Shown in pieces: positions 1 through 5,435 of a DNA stretch of 12,802 nucleotides (its first letter is position 1; every line of letters begins with the position of its first letter). This stretch comes from JALYNX01 sp044867525. GTDB taxonomy: Bacteria > Actinomycetota > Acidimicrobiia > Spongiisociales > ZC4RG35. The stretch spans positions 1-12,802 of the forward strand of contig JBIOVB010000127.1 of NCBI GenBank assembly GCA_044867525.1. The letters are read 5' to 3'. Both the position numbers and the translations under genes were made by a program. The notes under the pieces were generated by a model. The model was not told the DNA's origin, searched no databases, and saw only the letters and a list, made by a program, of their open reading frames with translations.

Positions 1-13
1 CTGAGGCCGGTTG

Positions 14-19
14 TACACT
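14..19 (+). promoter_or_regulatory. Possible -10 box of the tRNA-Leu promoter
   Basis: TACACT fits the actinobacterial TANNNT -10 consensus and ends 12 nt before the first base of the tRNA. This would place the transcription start a few bases upstream of the mature 5' end. The -35 region lies outside the window, so the call rests on one hexamer. Confidence 0.35.
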
Positions 20-31
20 CGCCCGGCTCCG

Positions 32-117
32 GTCGGAGTGGCGGAATTGGTAGACGCGCTGGCTTGAGGGGCCAGTGGGCTTTAACGCCCGTGGAGGTTC
101 GAGTCCTCTCTCCGACA
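32..117 (+). tRNA. tRNA-Leu(GAG)
   Basis: This is a class II tRNA that folds cleanly. The acceptor stem GTCGGAG (32-38) pairs perfectly with CTCCGAC (110-116), and the discriminator is A117, as expected for leucine. The anticodon stem CTGGC/GCCAG (59-63/71-75) closes the loop TTGAGGG, giving anticodon GAG at 66-68, which reads CUC and CUU. A long variable arm has a GGGC/GCCC stem (77-80/87-90). The T-arm has loop TTCGAGT (98-104) closed by GGAGG/CCTCT with one G-U pair. The 3' CCA is not encoded, because the bases after A117 are CTG. Confidence 0.95.
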
Positions 118-140
118 CTGGTCTCAATGCTGGAGAACCC

Positions 141-229
141 CTCGGAGTGGCGCCGTATTGGATGGACGCGCTGGCTTGAGGGGCGAGTGGGCTTTAACGC
201 CCGTGGAGGTTCGAGTCCTCTCTCCGACA
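141..229 (+). pseudogene. Decayed tandem copy of tRNA-Leu(GAG)
   Basis: Bases 165-236 repeat 53-124 at an offset of 112 with a single difference (C73 to G185). The identity runs past the tRNA into the flanking CTGGTCT. The 5' half has diverged. The first acceptor pair is C141-C228 (mismatch), the D-arm is rearranged and 3 nt longer, and the one change in the 3' half puts a G-G mismatch (173-185) in the middle of the anticodon stem. The anticodon GAG, variable arm and T-arm are unchanged. I read this as a duplication in which the copy is no longer functional. A marginally working second tRNA cannot be excluded by eye. Confidence 0.75.
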
Positions 230-260
230 CTGGTCTTGCGCTCGCGACCGGCTTCCCAAC

Positions 261-295
261 ACGTAGACATTCTTGTCTACGTGGCGGTAGACTAG
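261..295 (+). promoter_or_regulatory. Operator and leaderless promoter of the toxin-antitoxin pair
   Basis: ACGTAGACA (261-269) and TGTCTACGT (274-282) form a perfect 9-bp inverted repeat around a 4-nt centre. A third half-site GTAGAC follows at 287-292, so GTCTAC (275-280) and GTAGAC form a second inverted pair. The third half-site overlaps TAGACT (288-293), a TANNNT -10 box ending 7 nt before the antitoxin ATG at 301, which would give a leaderless mRNA. Ribbon-helix-helix antitoxins typically bind such repeated half-sites cooperatively and repress their own operon. Binding here would cover the -10 box. Confidence 0.75.
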
Positions 296-300
296 CCATC

Positions 301-540
301 ATGAGCACGACGATACGCGTGAGTGAGGAGACCCGAGACCGGCTCGCATCCCTCGCGAGCACAACGGGCCGTCCGATGACGAGGGTCCTCGACGACGCAG
401 TCGATGCGTTAGAGCGGAAGGTGTTCTTCGAAACGTTCAACCGCCGCTACCAAGAGTTGCGAGACGACGTCGCTGCTTGGTCGGAGATCGAGCAGGAGCG
501 ACGAGTTGAAGAGGGCGGGCTCGGAGACGTCTCCGAGTGA
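301..540 (+). CDS. Ribbon-helix-helix antitoxin (MazE-like)
   Basis: This 79-residue protein is the predicted antitoxin of the pair with the MazF-like toxin that follows. Residues 2-8 (STTIRVS) form the DNA-contacting beta strand. Two predicted helices follow (about 9-21 and 25-42), together a CopG/Arc-type ribbon-helix-helix dimerisation and DNA-binding domain. The rest (about 43-79) is rich in Glu and Arg and would be the flexible part that wraps and blocks the toxin. ATG 301 is chosen because it follows the palindromic operator and -10 box. Starts further upstream would read through the tRNA copies. The stop overlaps the toxin GTG by 4 bp (GTGA), the usual coupling in type II modules. The family call is firm; the exact partner subclass is inferred from the toxin. 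Confidence 0.87.
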   Translation: MSTTIRVSEETRDRLASLASTTGRPMTRVLDDAVDALERKVFFETFNRRYQELRDDVAAWSEIEQERRVEEGGLGDVSE

Positions 541-875
541 CCCCTCGCCGGGGGGAGGTCTGGCTGGTGGACTTCGGGGAGCCGGTAGGTCGGGAGCAGG
601 CGGGGGTTCGTCCTGGCGTGATCGTGTCGACCGATGCTCTCAACGAGGGACCATCCGGCGTGGTGCTCGTCGTCCCGGTCACCTCGGTCAGGCGCGACCT
701 GCCCTCGCACGTCGAGATCGAGCCCGGCGAGTCAGGCCTCGATCATCCGAGCTACGCCAAGTGTGAGGACATCAAGTCTGTCTCGGAGCGGCGGCTCATC
801 GATCGGCTCGGGATCGTCGGGCCAGAGCCCCTCTTCGAAATCGGGCGAGTACTTCGCTACCTACTCGAACTCTGA
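537..875 (+). CDS. MazF/PemK-family endoribonuclease toxin
   Basis: The 112-residue protein has the length and motifs of MazF/PemK toxins, which cleave mRNA at short sequence-specific sites and stop translation. RRGEVWLVDFGEP (4-16) is the first strand and loop, GREQAGVRPGVIVST (18-32) carries the conserved RP with candidate catalytic Arg25, and VPVTS (46-50) carries the conserved Thr49. Both match the Arg/Thr pair described for MazF enzymes. The rest is compatible with the SH3-like barrel, so the toxin appears intact. It starts with GTG inside the antitoxin stop codon, with no independent promoter, so antitoxin should be made first. The cleavage specificity cannot be read from the sequence. 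Confidence 0.92.
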   Translation: MTPRRGEVWLVDFGEPVGREQAGVRPGVIVSTDALNEGPSGVVLVVPVTSVRRDLPSHVEIEPGESGLDHPSYAKCEDIKSVSERRLIDRLGIVGPEPLFEIGRVLRYLLEL

Positions 876-940
876 ATAGCCTCCACTCGACGGACCGAGA
901 AAATCTCGTCACCCCGGCTGTCCGTGTAGTCCGCGGCCCG

Positions 941-956
941 AACGCCTCTCCGACAC
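941..956 (+). repeat. Possible tRNA-Leu 3'-end remnant downstream of the toxin-antitoxin pair
   Basis: AACGCC followed by TCTCCGACAC matches tRNA-Leu bases 84-89 joined to 109-118, as if 19 bp of the T-arm had been deleted. The contiguous match to the acceptor end alone is 11 nt if 946-956 is aligned without the gap. It lies about 65 bp after the toxin stop. With the tRNA copies at 32-229 it would bracket the toxin-antitoxin pair, like the ends of an element inserted at a tRNA 3' end. The match is short and could be chance. Confidence 0.4.
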
Positions 957-998
957 CACCATTCAACGATGGAGAGGATGGGGATTGCTTGTCCCCGG

Positions 999-1430
999 CT
1001 ATCCCATTTCGGCGGACTCGGCGGCGCGCTTCATGCCCTGAGCCTCGATGTTCATGTAGCGGTTGGTCAGGTCTTTGAAGAACATGCCGACGACAGGTAT
1101 GAGCAGGCCTCGCATATCCAGGCTCAATGTCAGACGCGAGCCACCGTCCCCCAGCGCCTCGACCCGATGGCCTGCGACGCTGGTGACGCCGCCGGACTTC
1201 TGGCGCCACTCGAAGTAGGAGGGCGGATCCCAGACGGTGATGTCCCATGTTCCCTCTGGCAGCTTCGGTTGTTTGAGGCGCACGCGGCTGCCTTCGGACA
1301 TAGGAGCGGGTGTGAGCAGCTCGACGACGTCGACCGTTTCGATCCGTCGCGGCCATGCCTCGAGGTCGGTGAGCACTTCCCAGACCCGCTCTTGGTTGGC
1401 GTCGATATCGATCGATTCCTCAAAGCGCAT
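999..1430 (-). CDS. SRPBCC-family (polyketide cyclase/START-like) protein
   Basis: The 143-residue protein has the opening typical of the SRPBCC superfamily: an N-terminal strand (RFEESIDIDA), then a helix containing VWEVLTDLEAWPRRIETV (about 16-33), followed by alternating strands (GSRVRLKQ, GTWDITVWDPPSYFEWRQ, GSRLTLSLDM). It ends in a long C-terminal helix (about 115-140) that closes the hydrophobic cavity. Members bind or modify hydrophobic ligands, but no catalytic residues can be assigned, so the ligand is unknown. There is no signal peptide, so it is cytoplasmic. The ATG is supported by GGAGGTGA (1447-1440 on the minus strand), a perfect 8-nt match to the anti-Shine-Dalgarno, 9 nt upstream. 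It is divergent from the small membrane protein at 1533 and probably a single-gene unit. Confidence 0.82.
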   Translation of the reverse strand: MRFEESIDIDANQERVWEVLTDLEAWPRRIETVDVVELLTPAPMSEGSRVRLKQPKLPEGTWDITVWDPPSYFEWRQKSGGVTSVAGHRVEALGDGGSRLTLSLDMRGLLIPVVGMFFKDLTNRYMNIEAQGMKRAAESAEMG

Positions 1431-1520
1431 TTCGGACGGTCACCTCCGGACGTTGGTCACCGAAGACCGGTCGGGCAGGGTAGCCAGGCGCTGATGGCCC
1501 GATGATCACCACCACCCCGT

Positions 1521-1526
1521 TAGATT
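1521..1526 (+). promoter_or_regulatory. -10 box for a leaderless start of the GlsB-like gene
   Basis: TAGATT matches TANNNT and ends 6 nt before the ATG at 1533. No Shine-Dalgarno sequence lies in that gap. A leaderless transcript beginning at or near the A of the start codon is the simplest reading. No convincing -35 was found. Confidence 0.5.
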
Positions 1527-1532
1527 CCGTGC

Positions 1533-1796
1533 ATGCTCATCCTCGGACTGATCCTGTTCGGAATGCTCGTCGGCGCTGCCGCCCAACTGATCGTGGGGCG
1601 GTCCTCGTCGGGGACCGATTGGACGATGGCCCTGATCTCCGGTCTGATCGGGTCCTTCGTTGGGGGGCTGCTCGGCAGCTTGATATTCGGAGACGGCCTG
1701 GCACTTCGCCCCAGCGGGATCATCGGATCGGTGATTGGCGCGGTGCTGGTGACGCTTGTCTGGCGCTGGTGGCAGGCCAGGGACGTCGGCACCTGA
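1533..1796 (+). CDS. GlsB/YeaQ/YmgE-family stress-associated membrane protein
   Basis: This 87-residue protein is almost entirely hydrophobic and glycine-rich, with three predicted membrane helices: about 2-20 (LILGLILFGMLVGAAAQLI), about 30-52 (WTMALISGLIGSFVGGLLGSLIF) and about 60-81 (PSGIIGSVIGAVLVTLVWRWW). Length, the GLIGSFVGGLLG pattern and the helix layout fit the transglycosylase-associated (GlsB/YeaQ/YmgE) family, small inner-membrane proteins linked to general stress responses in other bacteria. Their biochemical role is unsettled, and the family name does not mean transglycosylase activity. The ATG lies 6 nt after a -10-like TAGATT, suggesting leaderless translation. A hairpin at 1818-1836 may end the transcript. 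Confidence 0.85.
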   Translation: MLILGLILFGMLVGAAAQLIVGRSSSGTDWTMALISGLIGSFVGGLLGSLIFGDGLALRPSGIIGSVIGAVLVTLVWRWWQARDVGT

Positions 1797-1817
1797 TACC
1801 GACAACCCCGCCCGGCA

Positions 1818-1836
1818 CCCGAATGGTTAATTCGGG
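1818..1836 (+). terminator. Hairpin after the GlsB-like gene, possible terminator
   Basis: CCCGAAT (1818-1824) and ATTCGGG (1830-1836) form a perfect 7-bp stem with a 5-nt loop, starting 22 bp after the stop codon. No T-run follows, which is common in actinobacterial terminators but makes the call weak. It could instead be an operator for the gene at 1884. Confidence 0.35.
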
Positions 1837-1883
1837 GCCCCTTCGCTGCCGATGTTCCTGGTGGCTCCCACCACGGAGGGGTC

Positions 1884-2717
1884 ATGGGAAGTCGGGTGGA
1901 AGACCTCCTCGGCCTGGCCAAGATGCTGGACGAGGGCAAAGTCAGCCAGAGTGAATACGAGGCGGTGAAGGCAGAGCTTCTTGCCGCCCCTGCCGAAAAC
2001 TGGTTTGACCAGCCGATCCGAGAGCAGGCGATCGAAGTCGAGACCGAGGCCCCGGCGCATGAAGGGGCCGAGGCCGAAACCGCACCTATGGACCTGGCCA
2101 CGGTGCTGGAAGGAGTCATCAATTGGGGCAAGGCGCTTCCGCGATCGGTGCGTTGGGGGGCGGCAGCCGCGTTGGTGGCGCTGTTCGCCATCGCTCTGTT
2201 CGGAGGAGGCGAGTCACCCCAGGTCCAGGCCGCCGCCCTGCCCAATGCCATCCCCCCGGCGACCGAAGATGTCGACGCCGGGTCTCTTGGAATCCGGCTC
2301 GATGAGATCGAGCGGGCCTGGAACGAGGCCGGGATACCGCCAGAGATCCGCGGCGCCTTTTCACTGACCCCGGAGCCGGGGCCACTCGACACATTCCTGT
2401 ACAGGTTCGACAACGCAGCGGTCATCGCCGGGGCCTATGAGCCGAACGAGGGTGAGGTCTACGCGCTGATGGTCAGGGCCGGCCTCGGACACGAGGCGAT
2501 CGGCGATCTCAACAGCCACCTGTGTCACCTCCTCCATCCGTTCGACCAGACGTGTCTCGACTCCTTCTTCGACGCGACCGGGGTCAACGGAATGTCGGTC
2601 TCAGAATTCGACGGCCGCGACCACGAAGCCGAGTGGTCATTCGAGGGGAACACCTGGCGCCTGTCGATCTCCGCTGACGTGGAGACGGTGCGGGTGATCG
2701 CCCCCGGCCAGCCCTGA
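1884..2717 (+). CDS. SHOCT-domain, single-pass membrane protein with an extracytoplasmic domain
   Basis: The 277-residue protein has three parts. Residues 5-34 (VEDLLGLAKMLDEGKVSQSE and on) are a SHOCT domain, a short two-helix motif found at the ends of many membrane proteins and thought to mediate oligomerisation. An acidic linker follows to about 86. One membrane helix spans about 89-108, with Arg just before it, so the SHOCT end should be cytoplasmic. The remaining 165 residues would be outside. This part has two cysteines 11 apart (HLCHLLHPFDQTC) that could form a disulphide, and a strand-rich end. I do not recognise the outer domain, and no enzyme motif is visible. GGAGG at 1875-1879, 4 nt before ATG, supports the start. 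Confidence 0.7.
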   Translation: MGSRVEDLLGLAKMLDEGKVSQSEYEAVKAELLAAPAENWFDQPIREQAIEVETEAPAHEGAEAETAPMDLATVLEGVINWGKALPRSVRWGAAAALVALFAIALFGGGESPQVQAAALPNAIPPATEDVDAGSLGIRLDEIERAWNEAGIPPEIRGAFSLTPEPGPLDTFLYRFDNAAVIAGAYEPNEGEVYALMVRAGLGHEAIGDLNSHLCHLLHPFDQTCLDSFFDATGVNGMSVSEFDGRDHEAEWSFEGNTWRLSISADVETVRVIAPGQP

Positions 2718-2762
2718 TCACGGCCCCTGTATCGGGATCGCCCCCGAGGCCTCCTATGCGGT

Positions 2763-3299
2763 ATGAGGCGTTTGATCACCCTGCAACTGATCGTGGCCTT
2801 CCTGGCATGCTCGCTCCCCATTTCCGGCCGTTCCCCCGGCCCGGGGGTGGAGCAGGGTGTGGGTTACATCGTCCTGGGTGAATCTCGCGCTGAGTTCGAG
2901 GTGATCGCCGAGGTGTCGTCGGAGTTCCGCGAAGCCGACCTCGAACTTCCCGGGCAGCTGATCGTGCATTTCACCGCGAAGCCCAGAGATTGCGGGGAGT
3001 ATTCCGGGATATACGTATACGGGAAGGCCAAGGTGACGCTTTGCCGGCCCCATGCCCAGGACTGGAAGGGTCTCCACAAACTGGTGAGACACGAGCTTGG
3101 CCATGCATGGGACGACCACAACATGACTGACGGCATGCGTAGCCATTACATGTCCAAGATCGGGAAAACCGGAAAGTGGCTCGACATGGAGCGGCCCCAC
3201 GACGATCGGCCTGGCGAGAGGTTCGCCAACACTGTCGCCGGCTTGCTACAAGGCCTCATCGATCGGGAGAGGTTCGACCAACTCATCGGCGCTCGATAG
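2763..3299 (+). CDS. Exported putative zinc metallopeptidase-like protein (HELGH motif)
   Basis: The 178-residue protein begins with a short signal peptide (MRRLITLQLIVAFLACSLPI). Cys16 is not in a proper lipobox, so secretion or membrane tethering is more likely than lipidation. HELGHAWDD (110-118) is a HExxH zinc motif in a predicted helix. Glu152 in GERFANTVAGLL is a plausible third ligand, in the ExxA context seen in gluzincin-type folds. Cys77 and Cys94 could form a disulphide. The region before the motif looks like the strands of a minimal metallopeptidase core. The substrate is unknown, and a non-catalytic role is possible. No strong Shine-Dalgarno precedes the ATG. It ends 4 bp from the stop of the convergent MFS gene, with no obvious terminator between. 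Confidence 0.65.
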   Translation: MRRLITLQLIVAFLACSLPISGRSPGPGVEQGVGYIVLGESRAEFEVIAEVSSEFREADLELPGQLIVHFTAKPRDCGEYSGIYVYGKAKVTLCRPHAQDWKGLHKLVRHELGHAWDDHNMTDGMRSHYMSKIGKTGKWLDMERPHDDRPGERFANTVAGLLQGLIDRERFDQLIGAR

Positions 3300-3303
3300 G
3301 GAG

Positions 3304-4593
3304 TCAGGTCTGTAGGTGGCGCCCGGGAGCCGGCCGCTCATGCCCGCGCCGTGCCCCGGGCCCATAGGTATCGGACCAGACCACGGTGGTGTACAACCAG
3401 AGAGCCGTCCCCAACAGGAGCAAGGGAAAGCTCCGGGCGACCCACGGGTAGGTGTCCTCCCCGGCGCCGAGCCACCCTCCGACCAGCGCTCCTATGGGAA
3501 GGGTGGCCCAACCGATGGCCCGGCTCGCGGTGATCACCCGTCCGATCATGCTGGGAGCGGCGTAATGCTGGCGGATCGTGGCCAGGGGCACGTTGATCGT
3601 GGAGACACCGATCATCCACGTCATCTGGAGCACGATCGCCCACACCCCGAAACTGGTGAACATCACGGCGAAGAGCCCGACGCCGGTGACAGCCATTCCT
3701 ATAACCATCGTCTTGCCCAGCCCGATGGAGCGGATCACTCGGGGGGCGAACAGGGCGCCGATGACCCCACCGATTCCGAGAGCGGCAAAGAGCACGCCTA
3801 CCTCCACGTCGCTGGACGTCCCCAGCATGAGGTACGCCAGCACGACGAAAGTGGCTTCGATGAAGCCGATGACGAAATTCGGGATCGCTGCGGCGATGGT
3901 CGTGATGCGGAGCCTGGGCTCGGCCCAGATGTAGCGGATCCCGTTGGCGGCCTCCGTGAAGAAGGGCGCTCGCTCGTCGTCCGGTCGGCGATGATGCACG
4001 ATCCGGCCAACCCAATAGAGGCTGATCGCAGACACCACGAACGTGAGCCCGTTGATGAACAGACCGAGAGCGGGGTCACCGGTGAGCAACGCAAAGAGCC
4101 CGGCCGCAAGGGGACCGAGGGCGAAGTTGGCCTGCTGGCTGGCTGCCACGAACCCGTTGGCCTCGGACAGTCGTTCCCGGGGGACGATGGCCGGGATCAG
4201 TGTGTAGAGGGCGCCGTCGAACAACGTGGTCATGGAGCCCACCAGGAAGGCGATCACGAACACGGTGGTCAACCCATAGGTGTCGATGCCTGCTGCCAGG
4301 TAGAAGAACGCCGAAGCTCTGATCAGGTCGGTGGCAATCATCACGGGCCGTAGGCTGAGCCGGTCGAGCAAGACTCCGCCGATCAGGCCCACCAAAACGG
4401 TCGGTGCCGTCTCCAGGGCATATGCGATGGCGAAGTCGAGATTGTTCCCTGTGCCCGTGGCGTCGTGGATGTGGTTTACGAGGAGCGGAAGGCTGAGCAG
4501 GGCGACGTAGGTGCCGAACTGGCTGACGGTCTGCCCCACCCATAACGCCACGTAACGGTGGCCGAGCGAGGTCATCGACCTGACAACGTTCAC
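3304..4593 (-). CDS. Major facilitator superfamily transporter (MFS_3/EntS-like)
   Basis: The 429-residue integral membrane protein has about 12 predicted helices in two halves, with a cytoplasmic linker (VGRIVHHRRPDDERAPFFTE) near the middle. The opening (LGHRYVALWVGQTVSQFGTY), GGVLLDRLSLRPVMI (the MFS loop 2-3 motif, GxxxDRxxRR-like) and EANGFVAASQQANFALGPLAAG in the region of helix 5 are typical of the branch that includes enterobactin exporter EntS and many actinobacterial drug or metabolite exporters. The substrate cannot be inferred. GTG at 4593 is chosen because a -10-like TATGGT lies 8 nt upstream. ATG at 4575 (MTSLGHRYV) is an alternative. The last 20 residues are hydrophilic and basic. 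Confidence 0.88.
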   Translation of the reverse strand: MNVVRSMTSLGHRYVALWVGQTVSQFGTYVALLSLPLLVNHIHDATGTGNNLDFAIAYALETAPTVLVGLIGGVLLDRLSLRPVMIATDLIRASAFFYLAAGIDTYGLTTVFVIAFLVGSMTTLFDGALYTLIPAIVPRERLSEANGFVAASQQANFALGPLAAGLFALLTGDPALGLFINGLTFVVSAISLYWVGRIVHHRRPDDERAPFFTEAANGIRYIWAEPRLRITTIAAAIPNFVIGFIEATFVVLAYLMLGTSSDVEVGVLFAALGIGGVIGALFAPRVIRSIGLGKTMVIGMAVTGVGLFAVMFTSFGVWAIVLQMTWMIGVSTINVPLATIRQHYAAPSMIGRVITASRAIGWATLPIGALVGGWLGAGEDTYPWVARSFPLLLLGTALWLYTTVVWSDTYGPGARRGHERPAPGRHLQT

Positions 4594-4601
4594 TGGGAGG
4601 C

Positions 4602-4629
4602 ACCATAACGGCGGGTGGCAACCTGTCTA
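4602..4629 (-). promoter_or_regulatory. Promoter of the MFS gene (minus strand)
   Basis: On the minus strand TAGACA (4629-4624) matches TTGACA in five of six positions. After a 16-nt spacer comes TATGGT (4607-4602), which fits TANNNT. The -10 ends 8 nt before the GTG at 4593, implying a leaderless or nearly leaderless mRNA. It lies back to back with the plus-strand promoter at 4638. Confidence 0.5.
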
Positions 4630-4637
4630 GCCCTTGT

Positions 4638-4643
4638 TAGCCT
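4638..4643 (+). promoter_or_regulatory. -10 box of the holin-like gene
   Basis: TAGCCT fits TANNNT and ends 9 nt before the ATG at 4653, with no Shine-Dalgarno between. The same hexamer precedes pafA (11365-11370). The -35 region is weak. Confidence 0.45.
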
Positions 4644-4652
4644 CTTCGACTC

Positions 4653-4961
4653 ATGGCCGGACCCCAGGAGATACCGCAGCTCACGACGGAGCTAATCGAC
4701 ATGGCGCGGGAGTACCTTCGCCAAGAGACGCTCGAGCCAGCCAAGCGCCTTGGCAAGCATGCCGGGATGGGGGTTGGCGGGGCGATGGTGCTCTCGTTTG
4801 GCAGCTTTCTGCTGGTCCTCGCCCTGTACTTCCTGCTGCGGATGGTCCTCCCGGCTACCGAGTGGTACGAGGTCTTGGCCAGGTTCCTGACCGCACTCGG
4901 GGCCGCAGGAGCAGGCGGCCTCGTCGTATGGAGGATGCAAAATGACGATTACCCGGGATGA
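4653..4961 (+). CDS. Actinobacterial holin-like (phage_holin_3_6-type) membrane protein
   Basis: This 102-residue protein has an amphipathic N-terminal region (about 5-35: TTELIDMAREYLRQETLEPA and on) followed by two membrane helices (about 40-66 and 76-95) separated by a short loop, and a short polar tail. This layout is typical of the small family annotated as phage holin 3_6 or putative actinobacterial holin-X, which is chromosomal in many actinobacteria and has no shown lytic role. No lysin or other phage gene is nearby, so it should not be read as prophage evidence. It overlaps the next gene by 20 bp, and the two are probably co-expressed. The start is supported by the -10 box at 4638-4643. 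Confidence 0.68.
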   Translation: MAGPQEIPQLTTELIDMAREYLRQETLEPAKRLGKHAGMGVGGAMVLSFGSFLLVLALYFLLRMVLPATEWYEVLARFLTALGAAGAGGLVVWRMQNDDYPG

Positions 4962-5136
4962 TTTGGAGGCCAAGGCCCGTCAGATCGTGGGGGCGATCGA
5001 TGAGACCCGGCAATCGGCCAAAGACACGGCCATGCTCGCTGGGATCGCGGTAGCGGTGATCGTGGTCTCCGCTTTCGTTTTCGGCCGCCGCCGCGGATCA
5101 CGGAACAAGACCCTGGTCGAGGTATACCGGGTCTGA
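4942..5136 (+). CDS. Small single-pass membrane protein, unknown function
   Basis: This 64-residue protein has a charged N-terminal helix (DDLEAKARQIVGAIDETRQSAK up to about residue 28), one membrane helix (about 30-47, MLAGIAVAVIVVSAFVF), and a strongly basic tail starting GRRRGSRNK, which places the C-terminus in the cytoplasm by the positive-inside rule. GGAGG at 4930-4934 lies 7 nt before ATG 4942 and supports the start. The gene starts inside the end of the holin-like gene in another frame. The pair recalls small co-encoded membrane proteins often found with holin-like partners, but no function can be assigned. Confidence 0.72.
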   Translation: MTITRDDLEAKARQIVGAIDETRQSAKDTAMLAGIAVAVIVVSAFVFGRRRGSRNKTLVEVYRV

Positions 5137-5139
5137 GGG

Positions 5140-5397
5140 TCACCTAGGCTTGATGACCTCGATCTTGGGGTCACCGATTCGCCGGTGATGGATCACGATC
5201 GCGGACCCGGCACGCACCGATTTCCGATATAGGAGCCGTTTCCGCGGCGCGGAGCGCCGAGCCAACGACAGCGCGGTGAGCCCGAGACCGAGATAGAGGT
5301 CGCGCTGGTCCCCGCGGCGAAGACCGCTGATGGTCCGATCGAGGCCGGCTCGACCCCAGTTCGGCGAACCGACGATCCAATCGATGATGCGCTTCAT
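5140..5397 (-). CDS. Small uncharacterised protein
   Basis: Read from ATG 5397 this is an 85-residue protein: MKRIIDWIVGSPNWGRAGLD at the start, a short hydrophobic stretch (DLYLGLGLTALSLARR), then a basic region and a strand-rich end (SVRAGSAIVIHHRRIGDPKIEVI). A TTG 33 bp upstream would add 11 hydrophilic residues and is less likely. GGAG sits 15-16 nt before the ATG. Its stop is 3 bp from the stop of the convergent membrane gene, and its 5' end is 38 bp from the divergent miniprotein gene, so the two share a short promoter region. The hydrophobic stretch could be a membrane helix or a buried helix. I do not recognise the family. Confidence 0.6.
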   Translation of the reverse strand: MKRIIDWIVGSPNWGRAGLDRTISGLRRGDQRDLYLGLGLTALSLARRSAPRKRLLYRKSVRAGSAIVIHHRRIGDPKIEVIKPR

Positions 5398-5435
5398 CTG
5401 TCTACCGTTGTCTCCAGGATCCCGATTCAACCACC

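Noticed and set aside
141..229. Second functional tRNA-Leu gene
   Set aside because: It has a mismatch in the first acceptor pair, a G-G mismatch inside the anticodon stem and an altered D-arm.
64..300. Upstream extension of the antitoxin frame to base 64
   Set aside because: It runs through the tRNA-Leu gene, its copy and the operator. The domain begins at ATG 301.
896..908. CGAGA/TCTCG hairpin after the toxin as a terminator
   Set aside because: The stem is only 5 bp with a 3-nt loop and no T-run. This is too weak to annotate.
980..996. GGGGAT/GTCCCC hairpin downstream of the SRPBCC gene
   Set aside because: The 6-bp stem includes a wobble pair and there is no T-tract on the minus strand. 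It could be chance in GC-rich DNA.
1520..2425. Long minus-strand open frame of about 300 codons
   Set aside because: It is Ser/Ala/Pro-rich with no recognisable domain. It lies opposite two well-supported genes and is typical of antisense frames in GC-rich DNA.
3316..4353. Long plus-strand open frame opposite the MFS gene
   Set aside because: Its composition is dominated by Gly, Asp, His and Arg with no fold-like pattern. The opposite strand encodes a clear transporter.
4653..4961. Prophage remnant suggested by the holin-like protein
   Set aside because: There is no lysin, structural, integrase or repressor gene nearby, and this holin-like family is commonly chromosomal in actinobacteria.
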